Shown in pieces: positions 25,319 through 32,031 of a stretch of DNA of 64,000 nucleotides (position 1 is the first letter of the stretch; each line of letters begins with the position of its first letter). The notes beneath the pieces were generated by a model that saw only the letters and a program-made list of their open reading frames with translations, was not told the origin of the DNA and did no database searches. The stretch is taken from assembly GCA_963780895.1 (NCBI GenBank), contig CAWAEG010000010.1, forward strand, positions 1 through 64,000. The letters are read 5' to 3'. Source of the DNA: DASQFI01 sp963780895. Lineage in GTDB: Bacteria; Acidobacteriota; Vicinamibacteria; Vicinamibacterales; SCN-69-37. A program made the translations under genes and the position numbers.

Positions 25319-26515
25319 ATGTCTAATAGGGGCGCTCATCGACCAGGTCGAGAGCAGGCGTCACCAAGGGGGCCCATGTCCGCATCTGAAAACAGCGATG
25401 TCCACCGCACAGTCTTCCGCAGCAGTCCTCTCATCCCGCCATCCGAGTCCACGGCGGACGCGACCGGACACTATCTGGTCGTCATGGAGGGCGCCGAACC
25501 GGGAAAGTGCATCGAAGTCGCCGACGAGCCGGTGACGATCGGGCGCGACGCCAGGCAAACGGTCGTCGTCGGCGGCGATTCGCAGATTTCCCGGCTGCAC
25601 GCGCGCGTATCGCTTGTTGGCGGCGGCGTGGTGGCGGAAGACATGGGATCGACGAACGGCACCTTCGCGGGCGCGCTGCGGATCACCCAGCCCACCGTCC
25701 TCACCGAAGGCCAGCTGCTCAGAGTCGGTCAGCAGATCCTGAGGTACGAACGTCGCAACCGTCGCGACGTCAAGCGCGGTGAGGAATTGAGCCGGGATCT
25801 GCGCAAGGCCAGCATGTACGTCCTCTCGCTGTTGCCACCCCCAATCTCGTCGGGACCGGTGCATGTCGACTGGCACTTCCAACCGTCCGCACAACTGGGC
25901 GGCGACGCGTTCGGATATTACTGGCTGGATCCGGGAACGTTCATTTTCTACCTGATGGATGTCTCGGGACACGGGGTGGGTCCCGCCATGCACTCGGTCA
26001 CCGTGATGAACGTGCTCCGGCAGCGCGCGCTGCCGGGAATCGACTTCACCAATCCGCCGGACGTGCTTGCGAGTCTGAACGCCCGATTCCCAATGGATCA
26101 GCACAACTCGCTGTACTTCACGATGGGGTACGGGGTGTACCGCACCGGCGACCGCACGCTCACGTACAGCTCCGGCGGACACAACCCGTCGTTCCTCGTG
26201 TCTCCCGAGAGGGCCGCCGCGCAGCCACTTGGTCTTCCGGGCCTGATGATCGGCGGAATGCCCGATCAGACGTACGACGTCCAGGAGACGACCGTCCCGC
26301 CTGGAAGCAGGTTCTATCTGTTCAGCGACGGCGTCTTCGAGGTCGCGACGAAGGACCAGGAGACCTGGATGCTGGCCGACTTTCTCCCGCTGCTGCTCGA
26401 ACCGCCCGTGGACGGCATGTCGGAGCCGGCGCGGCTGTTCCGGCGAGTGAGAGAGGTGGCGAAGGCCGGACCTCTTGACGACGATTTCTCACTCATGACC
26501 GTGACGTTTCCGTAA
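25319..26515 (+). CDS. FHA-domain PP2C/SpoIIE-type phosphatase
   Basis: A 398-residue protein. An FHA domain at about residues 50-145 (VTIGRDARQTVVVGGDSQIS, RLHARV, GSTNGTF) binds phosphothreonine. It is followed by a SpoIIE/RsbU-type PP2C phosphatase domain (about 185-398) with metal ligands in LGGDAFGYY, MDVSGHGVG, SDGVFE and the final LDDDFSLM. It likely reverses Ser/Thr phosphorylation of an anti-sigma or anti-anti-sigma partner. I take the start at 25319 because GGAGAGG lies eight bases before it; an inner Met at 25376 is possible. Two Ser/Thr kinases lie further along the window. Confidence 0.88.
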   Translation: MSNRGAHRPGREQASPRGPMSASENSDVHRTVFRSSPLIPPSESTADATGHYLVVMEGAEPGKCIEVADEPVTIGRDARQTVVVGGDSQISRLHARVSLVGGGVVAEDMGSTNGTFAGALRITQPTVLTEGQLLRVGQQILRYERRNRRDVKRGEELSRDLRKASMYVLSLLPPPISSGPVHVDWHFQPSAQLGGDAFGYYWLDPGTFIFYLMDVSGHGVGPAMHSVTVMNVLRQRALPGIDFTNPPDVLASLNARFPMDQHNSLYFTMGYGVYRTGDRTLTYSSGGHNPSFLVSPERAAAQPLGLPGLMIGGMPDQTYDVQETTVPPGSRFYLFSDGVFEVATKDQETWMLADFLPLLLEPPVDGMSEPARLFRRVREVAKAGPLDDDFSLMTVTFP

Positions 26516-26526
26516 CAGGATCGTCC

Positions 26527-28164
26527 TCAGGAATGCACGCCCGGCGCTTCGTGTCCGGTCCTCGCCACGTACTCGACGTACGACCCCGGATACACCAGCG
26601 GCTGGATGTCCGTTCCGGTCTCCCCGCCGAGCTCGAGCACCCGGTTGCTGAGGCCACGCAGGAACGATCGGTCGTGCGAGACGAAGATCATCGTCCCCTC
26701 GAACTCGCGCAGCGCTTCGATGAGCATGTCCTTCGTCGTCAGGTCGAGATGATTGGTCGGCTCGTCCAGCACGAGGAAGTTCGGCGGATCGAACAGCATG
26801 CGCGCGATGACGAGGCGCGTGCGCTCGCCGCCTGACAGCGCGCGAATCGGCTTCTCGATCTCGTCGCCCGAGAACTGGAACGCGCCGAGCAGCGTGCGCA
26901 GCACGCCTGTCGATTCGTGCGGAAAATCCTGCTCGATCTGCTCCCAGACGGTCAGACGCGCGTCGAGCACCTGCAGCGACTGCTGCGCGAAGTACCCGAG
27001 CTTCAGGCTGGCGCCGAGCGCGATCTCGCCGGCATCCGGCGCCAGGACGCCCGCGATCATCTTGAGGAGCGTCGTCTTGCCCGCGCCGTTCCGGCCCATC
27101 AGCGACCATCGCTCGCCCCGCCGGATCGACAGGTCGAAGCCGTCGTAGAGGACGCGCTGGCCAAACGCCTTGCGCACATCGCGCAGGGTCGCCACGTCCT
27201 CGCCCGACCGCGGCGGGCGTTTGAACTCGAACTTGACCACGGGGCGCCGCTTCGGCAGTTCGATCCGCTCGATCTTCTCGAGTGCCTTGACCCGGCTCTG
27301 GACCTGCGCGGCTTTGGCGGCGTTGGCCGCGAAGCGATCGATGAACCGCTGCTCCTTTGCCAGCATCGCCTGCTGGCGCGCGAACGCCGCTTCGCGATTG
27401 GCCTCGCGGAGCCCGCGTTCGCGCTCATAGAAACTGTAATTGCCGGAGTACGAGGTGATCTCGCCGTCGTCGATGTCGGCCACACGCCTGACGACCCGGT
27501 TCATGAAGTCACGATCGTGCGACGTCATCAGCAGGCCGCCGGGCATCTTCGTCAGATACTCTTCGAGCCAGACGATGGACTCGATGTCGAGATGGTTCGT
27601 CGGCTCGTCCATCAGCAGGAAATCGGGCTTGCCGAGCAGGACGCGCGCCATCGCGACACGCATTTTCCAGCCGCCCGAGAGCGCCCCCACATCGCCTTCG
27701 ATCCACAGGTCGTCGAAGCCGAGGCCGGCGAGCACTTCGCGCGCCTGGCTCTCGAGGGCGTAGCCGCCAAGATGTTCGTACTCCTCCTGGACCTCGCCGA
27801 AGCGGGCCAGGATCGCGTCCATGTCGGCCGCCCGCGACGGGTCGGCCATCGCGTGTTGAAGGTCCTCCAGCTCGTGATGGAGATCGCCAAGGCGACCGCT
27901 GCCGGCGATCGCTTCGTCGAGCACGCTTCGGCCGGACATCTCCTCGACGTCCTGCCGAAAGTATCCGAGCGTCATGCGGCGCGGGATCGACACCTCACCG
28001 TCATCAGGCGTCTCCTCGCCGGCGATCATCCGGAACAGCGTCGTCTTGCCGGAGCCGTTCGGCCCGACGAGGCCGACCTTGTCGCCCGGGTTGAGCTGGA
28101 ACGACGCATCGACGAAGAGAAGCTGCTTACCGTAGTGCTTGGTGACACGGTTTATCGCGATCAT
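26527..28164 (-). CDS. ABC-F protein (YbiT/EttA-like)
   Basis: A 545-residue soluble protein with two tandem ABC ATPase domains and no membrane part, so it belongs to the ABC-F translation factors. Walker A motifs are GPNGSGKTT and GRNGAGKTT; signatures are LSGGWKMRV and LSGGERTRL; Walker B motifs are FLLMDEPTNHLD and FLVLDEPTNHLD. The inter-domain linker (EANREAAFARQQAMLAKEQR and on) is the P-site tRNA interaction motif. Its length fits the YbiT-type proteins that act on the ribosome. It is divergent from the following ABC-F gene, with about 95 bases between them. Confidence 0.92.
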   Translation of the reverse strand: MIAINRVTKHYGKQLLFVDASFQLNPGDKVGLVGPNGSGKTTLFRMIAGEETPDDGEVSIPRRMTLGYFRQDVEEMSGRSVLDEAIAGSGRLGDLHHELEDLQHAMADPSRAADMDAILARFGEVQEEYEHLGGYALESQAREVLAGLGFDDLWIEGDVGALSGGWKMRVAMARVLLGKPDFLLMDEPTNHLDIESIVWLEEYLTKMPGGLLMTSHDRDFMNRVVRRVADIDDGEITSYSGNYSFYERERGLREANREAAFARQQAMLAKEQRFIDRFAANAAKAAQVQSRVKALEKIERIELPKRRPVVKFEFKRPPRSGEDVATLRDVRKAFGQRVLYDGFDLSIRRGERWSLMGRNGAGKTTLLKMIAGVLAPDAGEIALGASLKLGYFAQQSLQVLDARLTVWEQIEQDFPHESTGVLRTLLGAFQFSGDEIEKPIRALSGGERTRLVIARMLFDPPNFLVLDEPTNHLDLTTKDMLIEALREFEGTMIFVSHDRSFLRGLSNRVLELGGETGTDIQPLVYPGSYVEYVARTGHEAPGVHS

Positions 28165-28259
28165 CGGCTGCGACGGGGCCTCTTCTCGACAAGACGGTTG
28201 GCTGACGTCACGACGGTTGCTGCCACCTCGACTCCGCGGCGGCGTGTTACCGTCGGCGC

Positions 28260-30203
28260 ATGCCCATCATCGCGCTCGACGACGTGTCGACCGCTTTTGG
28301 ACATGTCCCGCTGCTCGATCATGCCACGCTGACCATCGAGGCGGGCGAGCGCATCGCGCTCATTGGCCGGAACGGCACCGGGAAGTCCACGCTGCTGCGC
28401 ATCCTGGCCGGCGAGCTCGTTCCCGACGCCGGGGTGGTGCGGCGCGAGCCGGGCCTGCGGGCAGCCAGACTCGCGCAGGACGCCTCGCTCTCGACCCCGG
28501 AGTCGGTCTTCGATGTCGTGGCCGGAGGGCTCGGCGATATCCGGAGTCTCGTGACCGCGTACCATCACGCCGCGGTCGAGGTCGCGGATCGCGCAACAGC
28601 GGCGGCGCTCGCCAGGCTGGCCAGGGTCCAGCACGAACTGGACGAGCGCGATGGATGGCGGATCGAGCAACGGGTCGAATCGGTGATCGAACGATTGGGC
28701 CTGCCGCCGGACGTGTCCGTGCAGGCGCTGTCCGGTGGCATGCAGCGACGCACGCTCCTCGCGCGAACTCTGGTGGCCGAGCCGACGCTGCTCCTCCTGG
28801 ACGAGCCGACCAATCATCTCGATATCGAGGCCATCGAATGGCTGGAGGCCTTTCTGGCCGACTATGCCGGTGCGCTCGTCTTCGTCACGCACGACCGTGT
28901 GTTTCTCGACCGGCTCGCCACGCGCATCGTTGAGCTCGATCGCGGCAGGCTGAGGTCGTGGCCAGGGGACTACGCGACGTTCGTTCAGAGAAAGCTGACG
29001 TCGCTCGAGATCGAGGCGGTCGCCGGCGAGAAGTTCGATAAGCGCCTGGCGCAAGAGGAAGTGTGGCTGCGCCAGGGCGTAAAGGCGAGACGGACGCGCG
29101 ACGAGGGTCGTGTGCGCGCGCTCATGGCGATGCGGGAGGAACGCGCCGCCCGCCGCGCACGGGCCGGCAACGTACGGCTCCAGGTGGACCTGGCCGCCCG
29201 TTCCGGCCAAATGGTCTTCGAGGCCGATCGCGTCACCAAGGTATACGGCGGCGGTCCGGTCGTCCGGGAGTTCTCGACACGAATCATGCGCGGCGACCGC
29301 GTCGGGCTCATCGGACCAAACGGCGCGGGCAAGACCACGCTTTTGCGCCTGCTCCTGGGAACGACCGGGCCCGACACCGGCGACGTGCGCCGCGGGACCA
29401 ACTTGCAAATCGTGTACTTCGACCAGCAGCGTGAGGAGCTCGATCCGGATCGCACCGTCATGGACACCGTCGCCGAGGGCAATGACACGGTGACCGTGGC
29501 CGGGGTTACCCGGCACGTGTTCGGCTACCTCGAGGATTTTCTGTTTCCACCCGAGCGCGCCCGATCGCTCGTCAGGACGCTCTCAGGCGGCGAGCGCAGC
29601 CGGCTGCTGCTGGCGCGTCTGCTCACCAGGTCCGCGAACGTCCTAGTGCTGGACGAACCCACCAACGATCTCGACATCGAGACACTCGAGCTTCTCGAAG
29701 CGCAGCTCGTGACGTTCAACGGCACGATTCTCCTGGTGAGCCACGATCGCCGCTTCCTGAACAACGTCGTGACGAGCACGTTCGTCTTCGAAGGTGATGG
29801 CCGGATCGAAGAGTACCTGGGTGGCTACGAAGACTGGCAGCGAGAGCGGGCGCGCACGGTCGCCGAGGTCGTACCCGCGTTGGCGCCGGCGGCTGAGCCC
29901 AGGAAAGATGGACCTGTATCCGGCACCAGGAAGCTGTCGTACCGCGAGCGCCTCGAGCTCGAGGGCCTGCCCGGGCGCATGGAAACGCTCGAAGCCGAGC
30001 GGGCGCGTCTGGCCGCCACCATCGCAGGGGCTGAGTTCTACAAGGAGTCGCCGTCAGCCATCAATGGTGTCCTCGAGCGCGCGGAAGCCGTGGGCGTCGA
30101 GCTCGATGTCCTGTACCGGCGCTGGGACGAATTGGACTCGAAGGACGACGCAGCTAGCGAAACGAACGCTCGAAGAGTCCCTCGATCGCCTCGCGGCCGT
30201 TAG
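28260..30203 (+). CDS. uup: ABC-F protein Uup, C-terminus altered
   Basis: A 647-residue ABC-F ATPase of the Uup class, with Walker A GRNGTGKST and GPNGAGKTT, signatures LSGGMQRRT and LSGGERSRL, and a C-terminal coiled-coil that binds DNA in Uup (RKLSYRERLELEGLPGRMET). A 337-base copy of its 3' part lies at 30991-31327. In that copy the frame ends DELDSKPA-stop, as expected for the family. Here it ends DELDSK followed by 19 residues translated from the antisense of the next gene's 3' end. The original stop was therefore lost in a rearrangement at about 30143; catalytic parts are intact. Confidence 0.9.
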   Translation: MPIIALDDVSTAFGHVPLLDHATLTIEAGERIALIGRNGTGKSTLLRILAGELVPDAGVVRREPGLRAARLAQDASLSTPESVFDVVAGGLGDIRSLVTAYHHAAVEVADRATAAALARLARVQHELDERDGWRIEQRVESVIERLGLPPDVSVQALSGGMQRRTLLARTLVAEPTLLLLDEPTNHLDIEAIEWLEAFLADYAGALVFVTHDRVFLDRLATRIVELDRGRLRSWPGDYATFVQRKLTSLEIEAVAGEKFDKRLAQEEVWLRQGVKARRTRDEGRVRALMAMREERAARRARAGNVRLQVDLAARSGQMVFEADRVTKVYGGGPVVREFSTRIMRGDRVGLIGPNGAGKTTLLRLLLGTTGPDTGDVRRGTNLQIVYFDQQREELDPDRTVMDTVAEGNDTVTVAGVTRHVFGYLEDFLFPPERARSLVRTLSGGERSRLLLARLLTRSANVLVLDEPTNDLDIETLELLEAQLVTFNGTILLVSHDRRFLNNVVTSTFVFEGDGRIEEYLGGYEDWQRERARTVAEVVPALAPAAEPRKDGPVSGTRKLSYRERLELEGLPGRMETLEAERARLAATIAGAEFYKESPSAINGVLERAEAVGVELDVLYRRWDELDSKDDAASETNARRVPRSPRGR

Positions 30204-30711
30204 GTTCGAGCGTGCGCGTGCCCGTCCCCGTGAAGTGAGGATGCGTGACAACGGGGGATGTGGCGTCGCGACGCGATTCCCATGCCTCGCCGGTCCATTC
30301 GAACCAGCCGTTCTTGGTTTGATCGAATACGTACAAGGGCTTGTTGCAGAGCTTGGCAAACTCCGCGCCCCAACCCGTGCCGCCGCGCACCGTCAAGTCA
30401 TCGAGAATCGTGCCGATGACGTAGATCTCCTGGCCCTGATTGACCTGATACCAGAGCGACTGCAGCACGCGACGAATCGTCGGCGCGTCGGTGTAGCGCC
30501 GGTGCATCAACCGCGAGACATAGGCAAGACTGACATCGCCCGCTTGCAGCTCTTCGTGATTGAGCATGCGCACGCCACGCTGGCGCGCCATCCTGTGCCC
30601 TTCGAACGTGAAGTTCACTTCTTCTACACCGTGGCGCTCGGCGCATGCGCCAAACGCCGCTTCGGCGCCAGGCGCACCGCCACTGAAGAGGATGCAGTCC
30701 GCCGGTTTCAT
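30154..30711 (-). CDS. Rossmann-like SLOG-type hypothetical protein
   Basis: A 185-residue soluble protein with start MKPADCILFSGGAPGAEAAF. A nucleotide-binding-like GGAPGAEAAFG loop, NFTFEGHRMARQRGVRMLNH, TIRRVLQSLWYQVNQGQEIY, VIGTILDD and GGTGWGAEFAKLCNKPLYVF give a conserved architecture that recalls the SLOG/LOG superfamily. I cannot prove the family and cannot assign a function. Its stop overlaps the altered end of uup by about 50 bases in convergent orientation, showing that the two were brought together. Confidence 0.6.
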   Translation of the reverse strand: MKPADCILFSGGAPGAEAAFGACAERHGVEEVNFTFEGHRMARQRGVRMLNHEELQAGDVSLAYVSRLMHRRYTDAPTIRRVLQSLWYQVNQGQEIYVIGTILDDLTVRGGTGWGAEFAKLCNKPLYVFDQTKNGWFEWTGEAWESRRDATSPVVTHPHFTGTGTRTLEPNGREAIEGLFERSFR

Positions 30712-30798
30712 CGCGGAGGATTGTACCAGTCCGCAGCCGCCAACCATGAGACGCCTGCCAGGGCTTCACCGCGACACAGGAGGATCCGCAAATCCCGG

Positions 30799-30907
30799 GG
30801 ATCGCGGCGCTCGAGCCGAACGGCGCCCAAAGGCATTGACACCAACACGATGTTCCATTTCACGCCCGCCCGATCAGTTGACGGCGCGGCACGCCGATCG
30901 CTTCAAC
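30799..30907 (+). pseudogene. Fragment of a DUF5695-type gene
   Basis: About 110 bases match 43031-43138 inside the DUF5695 gene: ALEPKGAKGIDANTPFDF and TPADQLTARQGDRFN are recognisable, e.g. GATCGCGGC, CTCGAGCCGAA and GATCGCTTCAACC. Single-base insertions break the frame and I estimate around 85 percent identity by eye, so it is an older or paralog-derived fragment. Confidence 0.7.
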
Positions 30908-30911
30908 CTTG

Positions 30912-30989
30912 CCCCTTGGCTTGAATAGGTGACGAAACGCCGCCAGCGCGGCCGGATGGTAGATAGTCGCGTGCGTTTCGTTCGGCATC
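30912..30989 (-). pseudogene. 3' fragment of an esterase-like gene
   Basis: Some 78 bases match 35034-35112, the 3' end of the esterase gene, in the same orientation: MPNETHATIYHPAALAAFRH then LFKP. No stop is left in this frame. It abuts the uup duplicate directly. Confidence 0.75.
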
Positions 30990-30990
30990 C

Positions 30991-31327
30991 CGAAGAGTAC
31001 CTTGGTGGCTACGAAGACTGGCAGCGAGAGCGGGCGCGCACGGTCGCCGAGGTCGTACCCGCGTTGGCGCCGGCGGCTGAGCCCAGGAAAGATGGACCTG
31101 TATCCGGCACCAAGAAGCTGTCGTACCGCGAGCGCCTCGAGCTCGAGGGCCTGCCCGGGCGCATCGAGACGCTCGAAGCCGAGCGCGCGCGCCTCGACGC
31201 CACCATCGCAGGGGCTGAGTTCTACAAGGAGTCGCCGTCAGCCATCAATGGCGTCCTCGAGCGCGCGGAAGCCGTGGGCGTCGAGCTCGATCTCCTGTAC
31301 CGGCGCTGGGACGAATTGGACTCGAAG
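30991..31327 (+). pseudogene. 337-base duplicate of the uup 3' end
   Basis: An ungapped copy of 29807-30143 with ten mismatches in 337 bases by my count, about 97 percent identity. It begins CGAAGAGTACCT and encodes GGYEDWQRERARTVAEVVPA through DELDSK, then PA and a stop. It probably preserves the original end of uup. Together with the parental copy it forms direct repeats on both sides of the Rossmann-like gene. Confidence 0.9.
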
Positions 31328-31339
31328 CCGGCCTGACAC

Positions 31340-31376
31340 GCGTAGATGCCGGCGGTGGCCAGCAGCAGCGCGATGG
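31340..31376 (-). pseudogene. Short permease gene fragment
   Basis: GCGTAGATGCCGGCGGTGGC and the next 17 bases match 32354-32390 in the adjacent permease gene with one mismatch. It encodes part of the conserved LLLATAGIYA segment. The source could be any permease of this family. About 130 bases of unrecognised sequence separate it from the cupredoxin start. Confidence 0.6.
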
Positions 31377-31508
31377 ACCGTGCACCGATCCGCGCGCCGC
31401 GGTCGGAAAGGAGACCTGCGTGAGCCGTCCATGGCATCTCAGTTCGGGACGATGCGTGCTCGCAGCCTCGGCCTTGACGGGAGTCGATGCCGCTGGCACT
31501 GTCTAAGA

Positions 31509-31856
31509 ATGCGACAGATTCTTCTCGTACTCACCCTTGCACTCGCCGTTGCCGGGTGCGAGGACGACAACAATCCGACTCAGCCGACCACCGGAACCGG
31601 CACCGCCGTCTCGATGACGGGTGCTGGCGTCGGCGGCACATTCTCGCCCACGACGCTCACCACGACCGTGGGATCGACAGTCGTCTGGACAAACATGGAC
31701 TCGGAAGTCCACAACACGACCTCAAACACCAACCTGTGGAGCTCGGGCAACGTCGCAGCGAACGCGACGTTCAGCTTCCAGTTCGCCACGACTGGCACCT
31801 TCGCGTACCGCTGCACCATCCATCCGACGATGACCGGCACGGTGATCGTGCAGTAA
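31509..31856 (+). CDS. Plastocyanin-like cupredoxin lipoprotein
   Basis: A 115-residue small blue copper protein. A lipobox (LALAVAGC) near residue 17 anchors it to a membrane. The cupredoxin fold is clear: TAVSMTGAGVGGTFSPTTLT, GSTVVWTNMDSEVHN (first His ligand), GTFAYRCTIHPTMTGTVIVQ with Cys, His and Met ligands. It likely shuttles electrons in the envelope. No obvious oxidase or reductase partner lies next to it; a permease gene converges from the right. Confidence 0.88.
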   Translation: MRQILLVLTLALAVAGCEDDNNPTQPTTGTGTAVSMTGAGVGGTFSPTTLTTTVGSTVVWTNMDSEVHNTTSNTNLWSSGNVAANATFSFQFATTGTFAYRCTIHPTMTGTVIVQ

Positions 31857-32031
31857 CTCAACCGCGCGCGGTCATCGATCGCGCGCGGTCGTCGAATCCC
31901 GTCTGCCGCGTCAGCCCTGCCGTGTCGATGGCGCGACATTTCCCTCAATCGACAACGGCCCGATCGGTGGACGCAACGTTGCGTGGGCATGGGCGACAGG
32001 CCGCCTGGCGGGGCTCAGCGCAGCCGCGGCG

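Noticed and set aside
23691..25535. A 614-codon open frame on the plus strand
   Set aside because: It lies antisense to serA, includes the family A repeat and has Arg/His-rich shadow composition. serA on the other strand has full catalytic motifs.
26917..28332. A 471-codon plus-strand frame
   Set aside because: Antisense shadow of the ABC-F gene, whose Walker and signature motifs are all on the minus strand.
28161..29516. A 451-codon minus-strand frame
   Set aside because: Antisense shadow of uup; no domain is visible.
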